From Liolophura sinensis (lineage: Eukaryota > Mollusca > Polyplacophora > Chitonida > Chitonidae), in assembly GCF_032854445.1 (NCBI RefSeq), contig NC_088304.1:8443704-8507703 (forward strand): a stretch of 64,000 bases of DNA, read 5' to 3'. A program made the translations under genes and the position numbers. The notes below the pieces were generated by a model. It ran no database searches, was not told the DNA's origin, and saw only the letters and a list, made by a program, of their open reading frames with translations. This document shows, piece after piece, positions 12,701-23,379 of the stretch; the first letter of the stretch is position 1; every line of letters begins with the position of its first letter.

Positions 12701-15700
12701 CACGTGGTTTTATCGGGATGGTAAGTTCAAGTTTCAGCCAGTCTTTTGAAAGTATGAGAGCGGTGGCACTACTCCGTGAAAAAATCTCAAAGCACAGTGT
12801 ATCTAACTCGGACTGGTCAGTCACCCCTATGGTGAATGGAAAAGTCTCCAAGTACATGACTCACAGTATCAGTTGAGTCCACATTGTAAAATCACTAGGG
12901 GTTACAAACTTTGTTATTAACAGATTTCTGTCAAAAATTTCTTCTCCTCATCCCTATGTGACGTTTGCAAACTGTGTTAGCATTTTCATACAACCGTCCA
13001 ATGGAAAAAAATGAATCTTTGAAAAACTGGCAGTGTGTTTCTACCCCTCTTGTCAAGCTGGCGAAGCTCACTACGACATGACATAGGTGTGCCCAGCTGT
13101 CTCTGATCGACTATCGGTAATCCCCTACAGAGAGTTTACTACTTAAGACAACTGCCCTCACAAGGCACTATGGTATACAGTTTCAGAAAATGCGTCTGAA
13201 CTTATTGAGAAGGTACGGTAAACAATTACACCATATTACATATAATACATATAATTTTATATGTATTATATATAATATATGTATTATATTTTATATATAT
13301 GTAATATTACATATTACATATAATAAAACGTGACAGGCTTTATACCATTTTACTCATTCACATCTGTAGCATTTACATCACTGAAATTCTTCCACTCTTC
13401 CAAGGGTCTTTACCAAAAGTAAACAGTGAATTTGAAGCACTTTCAATGTCTGGAATTTCTGAAAAAAAAAATTCAATTACTTTCCAAGCTTTCAAGGACC
13501 TGTGCGAACTCTGAAGTATGGTACATAGGACATTACAAACTACAGGCCAAATTAGAGCACAAACAAGGTTACACACCAGCCTGGTCCTTTTCCTTAGTCT
13601 CTCTCTCAGCTTTCTCCGTCTCTTCCTCAGTGTTGAGTTTCTCCAGAGCATCCTGGATCACCCCTAGCAACCGCTTAAAGTCCTCGTCAAACTCAGCTTC
13701 ATCCAGAAACATGTTCCAACGAAACCCGGCTAGCTGGAGACGCCTGGAACACACGAGGCAAGTGTTAAAAGAAAATAAAACAGAGATTTAACTACCAAGA
13801 TCAAATTATCTGTGCACATGGGAAGGCCTGGCAGCAACCTTGGGGTTTGAAGTATGTCTCACAGCCCAGTTTAATCCCACCACAAAGCTGGCCCCTATTG
13901 TATAAGTGATATATTCTGGAAAGCAGTGTAAAACGCTGATTAACTAAACAAATAAACAAATAAAATCTAAGAAACACAGATGAATGACATCTTGATTTTG
14001 TAGTTGGACACGAACAAACCTGGAAAGAATAAGCACTGTAAATCTTCAACCTTTTCAACCACTAAAGCCCTCTTTTTAGTGTCATTTATGCATGCAGTTA
14101 TTATGAAAATGATGCTAAAAATGATTTGTTTGTGTCATTAAAGATGTCAACTTCATAAAACTTGACAAATCATTTCTCTACACCAAAAAGTTTTCTCAGA
14201 AGGTTGCAAAATATTGGTTGCAGAGGTGGTTGAGAAGGTTGAAGAATTAAGGTTCATAGTAGATAAATGACAGAGGTGAAATTATGGCAGAAGCATGTCT
14301 TCATAAAATCTGGCTAACTTGGCAAGCAGGGCAAACCCTGACCTCAATACCTGCAGTACTTTTTGAGGACACCAGCCCTAAAATTTTGCTTAACGCTACT
14401 TTCTGTATTATTGGACGTTGATGCTGACGCCAAAGCTTAGGGTACGACATAAGCTATGGCTATACTATATACAGGTGAGCTAATGAAATTGGCGTGGCCT
14501 TACAGGGGCATGACATTACAACAGAAGGAAGCCTTGCTGTCTTACATTCCTGTGTCCATCAAGGATATGAGAGTCTTCCTGTCTGCCAGTCCCACAGGTA
14601 TGATGGGTTTGTTGGAGATGTATGCCAACGCCAGTTCATCCTGACAGTACTTACTCTCCACAGACTTCTCACTCAACAGTGAGAGGAACAACTGAAAAGG
14701 TGAACAAAATGTTTAGTAAATCAAACAGTTCCATCCTTTAATGTTTGGGATCAAAACCTTAATTTCTCTTTTATATATGGATCTGCTAAAAAAGAAGTGA
14801 CGATAAAGATGTTTCCTTTACAATATTTACTACTAATCTGAAAAAGAAACATTCCAATGAGTGTGCTATCAGCATTTAGAGAGTTTATCTTGACTATGTA
14901 GATCAAAGAACTGATATATATGTCTACATCTAATTGAACACACGTATGCGAAATGATCTTAAGCCCTCAGACTCAGAAAGTGTATCCCAGGATTCACTGT
15001 GTGGACTGTGGATCTTACTGACTGGTGGTCAGGGGATTATATGGACAGTTCCCACATGTAATAAACAAGCTCACACTTCAATGGGCAGTAAGTCTATGCT
15101 CCTGCTATCAACAGTTTTACGGTAAACGATGAAAAGTTTCGGCTGTCAGTTACTGTCGTTAGCAGTAAGATGACAGAGGTGGGCTGAGTTAGCAATAAAA
15201 TGACCAATAAAAGTCCACCCATTCCATTACCCTGCATGGCAGCTATGGTTTCTAATTCACACCAGGTGGGGGTCAAGCCGTTGACAGCGAGGTGTGCAGG
15301 TCTCCAGACTAGGCCATGCGCATTTCTAGTTATACCCATGAATTAAGCCAAAGAAAATATCAAGTCCGGCGATGACTGTTACAAACCTGTACATTCCAAA
15401 CACTATCTCGATTCATGGTCATGCCAAACAAGCCATGTACAAATGCTACAATGTACACTGCAAACCTTGAAACGGCGAGGATTGCTTGGGCATTCTACCT
15501 CCATGGATTGGATAACGTAGAAGTCACGTCGCAGCCTGATCTATAATGTAGGCCTAAACTACATGCCTCAAAACGGTGAACGATTGTTTGGGTTATGTGG
15601 ATGTCACATCACAGCATTATCTTGTGAATGGTTGTCTAGTTAGAGTCCTCACTAGGCAACAAACATTTGTACACAAGTATTTCAGCTACAAATGGATTTC

Positions 15701-18700
15701 ACAGAGAAATATTTGTTGCCAACCTGCCATATAATATGAAAGAAGTATGTCACTTAACACACACATTTTGTTTTGTTTTTGTGGAACTGCCCTCCTATCG
15801 CAGAAGAGGTACCTTTCGGTTCCCACGTTTTGAAATCGGGAACCTCCCAGCAAAAACAGAAAATATAGTCAGAGCAAGGTTTCCAAAAACTACCACAATT
15901 GCCTTTTCGGTAACACCATGTGCGAGTCTGGTATATTGGGAGTCAGACAGGATTTGTCCGTGTTGTTCACACATGAGGAGTTCCTTGCCCTCCTTCCCAC
16001 TGACTGGCCATATAATCCCCTGGCCACCTCGATGCTCTACTGCCTCAATCTCGATGCGCCCAGTCAGTAAGAGCCACATTCAACACAATGAATCCTGGGA
16101 TACACTTTCCCAAGTCTATGAGTGAAACTTAAGGCCATTTACCATAATCATTATGAATTTAGTACACAAAGGCTTACTTCACAAAAAGGTGCATTCTAAT
16201 TGTTTTGTGATAGCCATTTCATGATAAAAGGGAATTCGGGGGAAAACTCTCTGGAGATTGATAAGCGTGAGTGTGACCACCCAGTACCTTTACTGCATGT
16301 CCAATATTTGTTAATGTGCGTGCAGAGCTCTTCATGTACAAAGCTATAACAGAAATTAGCACCCCGCATATCCTTACTTACAAATTACCAGCAGATGACC
16401 ACTCAAACTGCCACAACTTACAATCACAGGGCTTGAAATCTCTCTATTATACATGTTGATGGCATGATTTTGCAGACAAGAAGCAAGAAAATAATCTTAA
16501 CTGTCACTGGCAACACCTATATTTTATATATATATATTACCATATTTGCATACTGGTAACCATAAAACATGCACTTTATTTTCATATACAGCCAGTCAGT
16601 GTTGTACAAACTTTTAATATGTCAACACCATGAACTCCAGATGTGCCAAACTCACACACAGTGCTACCGAAAGGGGTCAAATGTAGTCATAGTAGTTTTG
16701 GGAAACTATGTTTTCTGTGTTTAATGAGGGAGTTCCCCACATCAAAATGCAGGAAAGGTAACTCTTCTGCAATAGGAGGACAGTTCCAATTGTAACGATA
16801 CAAAATGTGCACGTAGAATGACCAACTTCATTCAAATTATAAGGGAGGTTGGTGACAGATATTTCTCAGTGAAATCCATTTGTAACTGAAATACATGTGT
16901 ACAAATATTTGTGGCATAAAGAGGGCTCTGAATAGACAACAGTCCACAAGATAATGCTGCAACGTGACAGCCACATAACCCGGACAATCGTTCACCGTTT
17001 CGAGGCATGTAGTCTAGGCCTACATTATAGTATTTGTCATGGCATGAACGTGGATCGAGGTAGTGTTTCGAATTTACGGGTTTGTCATAGTCATCGCATG
17101 ACTTGATACTTTCTTGGGTTTGATTCCTGGGTATAATGATAGATGGCCAGTTTGGGAGATCTGCACACCTCGCTGTCCGTCACTTGACCCCACGTGGCGC
17201 GGATTTCGGACCACAGCAGCCATGCATGATATGAAACGGGCTGGGGTCTAATCACCCACCTCTGTCATCTTACTGCTGACTCAGCCCGTGCAAAAGTAAA
17301 CGACAGGAACCAACAGGTGAAACTTTACGTCATTTACCGTACTTGGCCATATTGAACTAGGTTGACTTACCTTGGAATCAATGATGGCCTGTCCTATCTT
17401 ACTTAGAAAGTCCACACCAACGCCTAGCCCTACCACGTCCACCCACACCTTTAACCCATTCCTTTCTAAAGCATCTGTAAGAAAAATTTGTATTACTTTG
17501 TGTAAAGCTTTATATTTCCAGACATTCATGTCAAGTCTGGAAATACTTAACAGGGCAAGGACAATGTCCTTCACCAAATAGTAATTTTTCCATGCTGATA
17601 TTTTGTAACTTCTTAGTGTGTCTGATTCAACTGATATAATATGGTACACTGATGTCAGGCTGTCAGGTGATACCACTGCCCCTTCCTTTGTACGGAGTCA
17701 AATCCTGAGAATGTGCATGTTACACGGCAAACAGATGTTAATTCTTTTTTACACCAAAAATGAAGAAAATGTGGCAAAAAACAGCATATTTCATGCTGCC
17801 ATTCTGTTTTACCTCCTCCACAAATGTTATTCACTTTCGACCAATCAATGGCAAGCTTTGGCCATGGCACTTGACCTAGATATGTGAAAGCTTCGTATGT
17901 ATGACGTTTATTGTTGTGTGCTATGGAAATGTAAAAGTTTCCTGTACCTGTATTGTGACGTTATACTGCTGAGCTCAGATTGGACTGTTTTAAAACAAAT
18001 GTTTGTTTTTAAATGTCATGGCGTCTGGGTGTAAAATATAAAAAATATAAAAACAAAAGCGATATCTAAACAACTGTGTGTAATAACAGTTTTACCACTG
18101 AAAGAAGCAAATCTACCAAGTAAACAAACTTACATTCTTTTATGTAGACATAAACAGCATGAAATGATATTACCCGGGGAGGTAAACTTACCAGCCGGTG
18201 TGTTGCGTGACACACTTGATGTTCCTTGAAACCTTATCTCTTTCAATTTAACATATATATTTGCTAACAGAACGCAAGTAACAGCAGGGTAGAATATAAC
18301 ACTCCTACATGATGATGACACATCACACACCTGCCGTGATGATCACACTCCTGCCCTGATGATCACACATCTGCCGCGATGATGACACATCACACAACTG
18401 CCGTGATGATCATACACCTGCCATGATGATCACACTCCTGCCCTGATCATCACACACCTGCCTTGATCATCACACACCTGCCCTGATCATCACACACCTT
18501 CTCATAAACAAAGACAACAGCCTGTTTATTTAACTTTTCTTGATTCTGGAGCATTAACCCACTACACTCTCCCTTCCACACATACCTTTCAGTTTGTTCA
18601 TCATGACTTTATCACTGTGACTGTAGCTGATCATTAGGTCAAGTTCAGGTCTGGATTGACTTTGGTTTCCTTCTTCAAGAACACGTTTGGCTGTTCGAGG

Positions 18701-18895
18701 CCTGGGAGATCCTTTGGGCGTGACATCTCTACTAGCTGGTTGGCTTGTGGAACGGCTGGAAGGAGCACTTGAATATCGGCCATGAGCTCCACTCTCATCC
18801 ATCGGAGTAAGGGAATCTCTCCCATGGGATTCGCGCCGCTTCTTCCTTCCTTCGGAAGACTGACTATTGCGTCTTGAACTCACTTTGCTTCCCAT
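6650..18895 (-). CDS. TIRH-A: cytoplasmic TIR domain plus HEAT-repeat protein, 9 coding exons, intact
   Basis: Joined exons (minus): 18586-18895, 17371-17474, 14546-14691, 13577-13743, 10541-10703, 8788-8930, 7976-8107, 7311-7548, 6650-6788. They total 1542 nt, giving 513 aa plus TAA, with all phases matching and GT-AG borders. Residues 1-85 are a Ser/Arg-rich linker starting MGSKVSSRR, an N-myristoylation-like start followed by basic residues. Residues about 86-215 form a TIR domain: LDLMISYSHSD strand A, KVWVDVVGL strand B, and YCQDELALAY with Glu157 at the position of the SARM1 catalytic glutamate. Residues 216-370 are helical and charged, with FWQQHFG at 282-288. Residues about 375-505 are roughly four HEAT units, ending in a RNDVISSVRDAAGLAL helix pair. 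No signal peptide or membrane span is seen, so it is not a Toll receptor. NAD cleavage is inferred from the motif only. Paralogue of TIRH-B and TIRH-C; the exact function is unknown. Confidence 0.93.
6896..7161 (-). mobile_element. SINE family 1 copy in TIRH-A intron 8
   Basis: Poly-T, then GATTGGTGTTTTACGCCGTA, ending CTGAGCCACAGAGGCCCC. Near full length, antisense to the family orientation of 1949-2212. Confidence 0.85.
7311..7548 (-). CDS. TIRH-A coding exon 8 (core HEAT repeats)
   Basis: 238 nt, acceptor TATTGACAG, donor GTATGT. It holds classic HEAT-like units: ALKDLLDDHEPNVRTVAAVS followed by LMKTLNDKDRLVREAGCIAL. The TIRH-B exon is also 238 nt; TIRH-C splits the same 238 nt into two exons. 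Confidence 0.95.
7653..7747 (-). mobile_element. SINE family 1 head fragment
   Basis: Contains CCAGCAAGACCTGGACTTGA and the TCACTTTTCTGCGCTAGCGT part of the tRNA-like head. Confidence 0.55.
7976..8107 (-). CDS. TIRH-A coding exon 7 (start of HEAT region)
   Basis: 132 nt, acceptor CATTTTCAG, donor GTAAGA. It encodes a Cys/Trp-containing segment, then YAMREVFDMESSVRVEAIEN, the first HEAT-like helix pair. The TIRH-B equivalent is also 132 nt. Confidence 0.93.
8304..8479. mobile_element. MITE family X copy
   Basis: The ends are inverted: CTAAATGACCTGAAATTTTG at left, and the complement of AAATGACCATAAATTTCGTC at right. Other copies: 43301-43521, 46274-46480, 55208-55421; partial 27963-28110; a 50-bp mini-hairpin at 54968-55020. 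Confidence 0.65.
8788..8930 (-). CDS. TIRH-A coding exon 6 (helical middle region)
   Basis: 143 nt, acceptor TGTTGTAG, donor GTGAGT. It encodes an acidic helical segment including REEYRAELDEMYSESDQLWL and a following charged helix. No domain was recognised. Confidence 0.92.
9288..9606 (-). mobile_element. SINE family 2 copy
   Basis: Reverse copy in a TIRH-A intron. It carries the complement of the GGTGGCCTAATAGG head and of the CAGTGGTGGCAGCGCTTTGG body. ORFs here are spurious. Confidence 0.7.
9906..10114. mobile_element. MITE family Y copy
   Basis: Left ATTCTTCAACCTTTTCGCAT, right GTGAAAAGGTTGAGGAATTA: inverted ends of about 22 bp. Other copies: 14036-14252, 58224-58443, half copy 56337-56450. 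Confidence 0.6.
10190..10355. repeat. 27-bp minisatellite, about 6 units
   Basis: Unit GGTCAAAAACTGCTGATTTG plus CCTAATT. Lies in TIRH-A intron 5. The ORF through it is a repeat artefact. Confidence 0.9.
10541..10703 (-). CDS. TIRH-A coding exon 5 (FW-FG signature)
   Basis: 163 nt, acceptor TTCCTGTAG, donor GTAAGA. It encodes a basic stretch, then FWQQHFGQKQNVDYNEF across the junction with exon 6. The signature is shared with TIRH-B (FWSENFGQDRQVTWNRF) and TIRH-C (FWPRNFGDKREVSWVNF). Confidence 0.92.
10835..11345. repeat. Minisatellite, GTGTAAACCACAGTAAAAAC type
   Basis: Variable units of 20-30 bp based on GGTGTAAACCACAGTAAAAA with optional CTACATGTAC. A 182-codon open frame runs through it on the minus strand only because the unit lacks stops. 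Confidence 0.9.
11950..12185. repeat. 24-bp minisatellite, about 9 units
   Basis: Unit GGTACAAATCACAGAAAAAA plus GTAT; a related but separate array to 10835-11345, with decayed copies between (11395-11500). Confidence 0.88.
13225..13330. repeat. AT-rich palindromic tract
   Basis: TATTACATATAATACATATA and its near complement on both sides of a TTTTATATG centre; cruciform-prone. Confidence 0.6.
13577..13743 (-). CDS. TIRH-A coding exon 4 (end of TIR, acidic helix)
   Basis: 167 nt, acceptor TGTTCCAG, donor GTGTGT. It encodes RLQLAGFRWNMF, then a very charged helix rich in E and K (EEETEKAERETKEKDQ) that is probably a flexible or coiled linker. Confidence 0.9.
13816..13968 (+). mobile_element. 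SINE family 1 fragment, 3' half
   Basis: ACATGGGAAGGCCTGGCAGC through TTGTATAAGTGATATATTCT, with an (AAATAAAC) tail. Lies in TIRH-A intron 3. Confidence 0.6.
14036..14252. mobile_element. MITE family Y copy
   Basis: AAATCTTCAACCTTTTCAAC to GAGAAGGTTGAAGAATTAAG; in the TIRH-A intron between exons 4 and 3. Confidence 0.6.
14546..14691 (-). CDS. TIRH-A coding exon 3 (TIR catalytic glutamate exon)
   Basis: 146 nt, acceptor TTTTCAG, donor GTAAGA. It encodes LFLSLLSEKS, KYCQDELALAY and PIIPVGL. The candidate catalytic Glu157 codon is at 14635-14637. Same length and phases in all three paralogues. Confidence 0.94.
14952..17342. repeat. Interleaved long inverted repeats in TIRH-A intron 2
   Basis: Arm a (14952-15055) contains GTGTATCCCAGGATTCACTG, mirrored in arm a' (15998-16135). 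Arm b (15115-about 15850) contains AAGATGACAGAGGTGGGCTG and ATGGATTTCACAGAGAAATA, mirrored in arm b' (about 16735-17342). The order is a, b, a', b', so it is not a simple palindrome. The right end is 28 bp from the exon 2 donor. Confidence 0.72.
17371..17474 (-). CDS. TIRH-A coding exon 2 (TIR strand B and BB-loop)
   Basis: 104 nt, flanked by TTCTTACAG and GTAAGT. It encodes DALERNG, KVWVDVVGLGVGVDF and IGQAIIDSK, the helix A end, strand B, BB-loop and helix B of a TIR fold. It has the same length and phase as the TIRH-B equivalent. Confidence 0.93.
18310..18497. repeat. Minisatellite in TIRH-A intron 1
   Basis: About 8 units of GATGATCACACACCTGCCCT type, with CTGCCCTGATCATCACACAC in the last ones. 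Confidence 0.85.
18586..18895 (-). CDS. TIRH-A coding exon 1 (start, linker, TIR strand A)
   Basis: The start is the first ATG of this open frame, with A at -3. The exon encodes MGSKVSSRR..., a Ser/Arg/Pro linker, then MISYSHSDKVMMNKLK. It ends in phase 1 at AAAG|GTATGT. The frame joins exon 2 as K-D-A-L-E-R. Confidence 0.92.
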
Positions 18896-18966
18896 AATGT
18901 GAAGAGTACTTGTCCTATGTAACGGTGGGTATCAAATGAACAGTCTGTGGGGCATCCTTAGTTTAA
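18896..18966 (-). other. 5' UTR part of TIRH-A exon 1
   Basis: A 3' splice site (TGTGTTTTACAG|TTAAAC on the minus strand) lies 71 nt before the ATG. The start codon therefore probably sits in the second exon of the transcript, and an upstream non-coding exon should exist beyond 18967. That exon was not identified. Confidence 0.5.
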
Positions 18967-19261
18967 CTGTAAAACACAGACATTTTGCTATATGTATTGT
19001 TCATGTACATGCATATCGCAAAAGTTTGATTTAAAAGTTTTCTGTTTAAACTATTGCTACACATCTTGCAAATCAATTAACACATTATTTAACAAAAAAT
19101 GACAAGTAAATCCTAAACCAAGTATCAACAGAAAAAGAGAGCAAACAATATATTTATTAATGGGTATGGTATACCCTTGATGCTTTCAGTACTAAACCTC
19201 TCCTTACATATGCAAATGACCAGAGATAAGTAGTGAAACAAAACGAAACGGTGGCAGGTAT

Positions 19262-19540
19262 TTGATTTGATTTGTTTATTTGATTAGTGTTTTACGCCCT
19301 ACTCAAGAATATTTCACCTATATGACGGCAGCCAGCATTATGGTGGGAGGAAACCAGGCGGAGCCCGGGGGAAACCATCCGGGGGTGACCATCCGCAGGT
19401 TGCTGGAAGACCTTCCCATATACGGCCGGAGAGGAAGCCAGCATGAGTTGGACTTGAACTCACAGTGACCGCATTGGTGAGAGACTCATGGGTCATTACG
19501 CTGCGCTAGCACTCTAACCAACTAAGCCACGAAGGCCCCC
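19262..19540 (-). mobile_element. SINE family 1 copy
   Basis: TTTGATTAGTGTTTTACGCC through AACTAAGCCACGAAGGCCCC, in the region upstream of TIRH-A. Confidence 0.85.
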
Positions 19541-21440
19541 GGCAGGTATTTGTAATATAACTGTTCAACTACTGATTGTTGGTAGAACATCACAGAACTA
19601 TGTATGGCACAAGATAAGTAGAAAGCTGGAAGGACCATATCTGGAGTCACTTTGGTTCTGGAAAACGTTTGGGCTCACAAACTCCTGGCCACCCAAACTA
19701 AACACGCTGTATTAAAACAAGTAAATTAAACAAAAATGTGATGATTTATCACTAAAAAGTAAATTTCTTACATTCACAGATTTAAAATCTCTTACTGAAC
19801 AGCTATACAAATATACATGTGTACGCCCCAATCAAAGGCCAATGTATGCACTTTTCATAAACACTACAATATTTTCTGACCTTTTAGAAAGCTTGAACAA
19901 AGCATTAAATGGACCACATGCCAAGTTTACAGAGTGACATGACGTGCAAAATATTGGCTAATTTGAGATGCTCTAGTATGCAAATTGCCAAGTTCAGGAT
20001 AGGAAGTAAATGTCTGCACATACTGTTACAGAATTACATGTGCGGGATAACCTCTGGCACAAAAGGTCACAGCTTCTCACCTACCTGGCACAATTTACAA
20101 ACGGCAACAGACCAGATAATGGCCCCTGTGTCAATGATTCACAAACGTGAGGTAGGTGGTAATATGGGGTAGAATAATCGCAAAATAATGGCTCTGTGTC
20201 CACAATGAAGATTTGCTGACGTTTCGGGGGTTCTGTCCACGTTGTGGATATTTCCGTATTTCTGACAAACTACTGATGGCATGAGTCTCACAGGACTACC
20301 ATTAAGTTAGCTCCATGAGTGAAGCAGACACCGGGTTTAACAATGTACTATTGTACCGAACAGGTCAGCTTCACCCACTCACTGGATGAAATCGGCGGTG
20401 TTAGAAGCAGAAAAACTTGCTTCCTGACAGAAAGCTTCAGAAATGCATTATAACAAGGACTGACCTGGTATATTTATATGTCAATGACAAGATCAAACCT
20501 ACTGGAGCATTTCTGCGTCTTTATTTTGTAGGTTCCGGTCAATATATACTGTAAATTCATGTGTTTTCACTGAGGGGGTCTCCATCTCCGGGATCGAAAG
20601 CCTAGTTTCTATTCCACATAACCATGCAATCTCCTGTACTGTCACGTGAAATGGGCTCGCAAGTCTTCCCAGCCTAATTTTGCACATGGAACTCAGGGAT
20701 GAAGATGTTTGCAAATGACGGGGTTTGTAAAGTTATGCAGCTGACAGTTCTAACCGACTCGCTTTGAGTAGCATCTAAAAGTTATCTATATCCCAACAGC
20801 TAATGACGTCTCATGAGAATCTCTAAGTCACATGACTGCGAGAATGGGCTACTTAGTCCCATCTGATTTCTTCCTATACCGCTTGGTATCTTAAATAGTA
20901 CATCGTCTGATCAGTTGAGCCACACACGTACTCAGTGACTGGTGTTTAATCATAATGATCCGCATTACGATTTGCCATCCCATACTTCCTTGTTCATTAG
21001 AGTGTGTACATCTACATGTATTTCGACATATAGCAAACATGTATAGGAATTGAAACAACAACAACCTGAATAAATGCTTGTCTGGTAGATAAGCAGGTTG
21101 TGATAATTACAATGGTTACCATTTACTACCGGTAGGCTTCATTTTTCAACAAAAACGTTTTCTCTTCTGTCAAAACTGTTCTTACCATATTGTCTCAGCT
21201 TTCTTCTCGAGCAGTCGGTTAAAAGACACTTCTGACGTAGTCTTATAGATGGTTTTCAGTCCGGGAGGTTGCGCAAGACTGACTGGATATGAAAAATCAA
21301 CAACGATCAGCGCCGACATCCGCCTGGCGTGCATGGGTACACCCTGGTGACGAACCGGGTTACTGCAAAAATGTGACCTTGATAAAAGCCCGGATAACGG
21401 ACTAGCTGTGACATCTGTAGGCCTTGCCCCGGTTGCAATG

Positions 21441-21617
21441 TGTGAAACTCATCTATCTATCGAGCGGCGCAGACACGAGAGTAACAACCCGAAAGCCTTC
21501 CTAAAATGTCATCTTTCTGACTGAGATCAGATATTTACCGATAAATGTACTCAACATTTTTGGAAAGCTTTCGCATTAAAACACTCGTCGCTGCGCCACT
21601 CGATAGATAGATGAGTC
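21441..21617. mobile_element. Foldback hairpin element of about 175 bp
   Basis: Left ACTCATCTATCTATCGAGCG pairs with right GATAGATAGATGAGT; pairing continues inward through GGCGCAG and CGAAAGCcTTCC over about 55 bp, leaving a loop of about 60 bp. A single-stranded form would make a long stem. Confidence 0.72.
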
Positions 21618-22063
21618 ACATATATTGCAACTATAGCCTTGCTCGTACTGAATTTATTCTGGCGTCACATATACCTATAAGGCCTACATATCCTGTAGCA
21701 CGTGACTATATGAAAAATCAGTTTGAGTTTTCGTCGTTTCTTTCATACAGTGGCACACTCCCCACAGTGGGGACGGGGTCCATTGAAGTATATGCCACTT
21801 CTAAACTTGTTTTCGCTGTTTTGCCCATGATTGCACGGTTGCTTGATTGACCGATTCTGGTAATAAACGCCAAACGTAATATACAAAGACGTTTATTTTT
21901 CTCGCTGCCAAAAAACTGACAGGCCCATAATCACTGGCCAGGCACGCCTTCACGAACTTTCTCATGCAATAAAAGGGATACAGAATCGATTCTGATGGGC
22001 TGTTGTGAAAGATGGCCGTGTCTAGCCTAAACTGAATTTTAGATATGGCACGTTTATTCAAGC

Positions 22064-22798
22064 GTGACCAAGGCTTCTGGGTTTAACCTAGGGAAACCTA
22101 TCTCTGTTAACCCATCACCATCGGTGCACAGAACCATTTCAACTCGGTTTCCAAATTCCTGTTCTGTATTTACAGCGGAAGCCAAGGCCATTTTGTGCGC
22201 ACTGCGGTCCATCCCAGAGATCGGAGGTAGCAGATTTCTCATCTGCTCTGATTCCCTTTCCTGCCTCCAGGCAATTCTGGCTGGTTCGCCTGTACATCCA
22301 GACATTCTATCTACCAGGGAGATGCTCAAACGACTTAACGAAGATTTTATCATTGTCTTTTGTTGGGTGCCCGGGCATATGGGTATCCCAGGGAATACTG
22401 CTGCAGATGAAGCCGCTAAGGTGGCTCTGCATTCCGATACTACCCAAACTGACGTTCCATATTCGGACTTGCGTTCACTTATTTGCTCCTATAACAAGTG
22501 TTTGTTTCAGGTTCAATGGGATGACCAGGCAACCAACAACCTACATGATATTCGTCAGTTTGTTGGTCCATCACCTTCCCTTTCACGGCATCGTCTCCGC
22601 TCTTGCATTTTTAGGAGGTGCCGTGTCGGTCACACTCGTGCTACGCATGGGTATTTGTTGAAAGGAGATGCTCCTCATTGTTTTGCTTGTGATCAGCGGT
22701 TCACAGTCAAGCACATATTGCTTGACTGTGGCGACTTTGCTCCTGCGCGAGATTCTTTTTATCACGTGAGCTCTCTTGCAGAACTTTTCAAAAAGTGA
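22064..22798 (+). pseudogene. 5'-truncated non-LTR retrotransposon, RNase H and zinc-knuckle end
   Basis: Open frame without a convincing start. RNase H residues visible: FTAEAKAI (Glu), LICSDSLS (Asp), and WVPGHMGIPGNTAADEAAK (last Asp). The first catalytic Asp of the usual YTDGS motif is lost by truncation. It ends with a Cys/His motif HCFACDQRFTVKHILLDCG typical of the C-terminus of Jockey/I-type LINEs. The ORF ends at a stop in front of an element 3' UTR. Clade assignment is from motif style only. Confidence 0.85.
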
Positions 22799-23006
22799 TA
22801 CTATTTTTGACTCTCTCTCTGCCATTGGTAGGAAAGCTGTGATTTTAAACTACCGTCTGTGTTTGTTATGTGACTTCTGATGTCCTTTTGACTGACTAGT
22901 AAATAAATGACTTTTCCGTAGATCGACTACTTGACGTTTTATTGTCGCGATAAAACTGAAATATTGTTGAAAGCGACGTTAAAATTTTCATTCACTCACT
23001 CACTCC
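22799..23006 (+). mobile_element. LINE 3' UTR and tail
   Basis: Follows the RNase H frame and ends with GCGACGTTAAAATTTTCATT and CACTCACTCACTC-type short repeats. The last 50 bp resemble the tail of the 911-1222 SINE family. Confidence 0.65.
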
Positions 23007-23379
23007 ATCACCATCGATTCTGTATCCCATTGGGGATGTAGAGTGGTAGATCAATTGCAGTGTAGGCCTATGTATGTTAATGCCATTATTCACGAAGGCA
23101 AATGATCTTTCAACGGTGTATAGCAGATTTTGCGGGAATCGTAGCATCTTCGCCAGCCATGTAATATGCCTATACATACAATACTTCCACGTATCTAGTT
23201 CTGTTGGCTATGTTCCAAACTCACCTTTTACATTATTTCTGAAAGCTAAGTTGGGATCGAAGAATAAAACGTATATATCAGATCTATGACGTATAATGCC
23301 TGGACTCGAGAAGATGATATTGTACCCTATAACTGTCTTTGCAGACCCCTATCACGTTCTAAAAAATACCTCGCTTGGC

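Noticed and set aside
20499-20714. 71-codon minus-strand ORF (SIPEMETPSVKTHEFTVY)
   Set aside because: Reads somewhat like protein, but no splice partner, family or repeat support was found; too little to call.
21870-23110. Inverted repeat flanking the LINE (GATACAGAATCGAT near 21982 and ATCGATTCTGTATC near 23016)
   Set aside because: Only one clear 14-bp match and a weak second one; not enough to claim a terminal repeat or target duplication.
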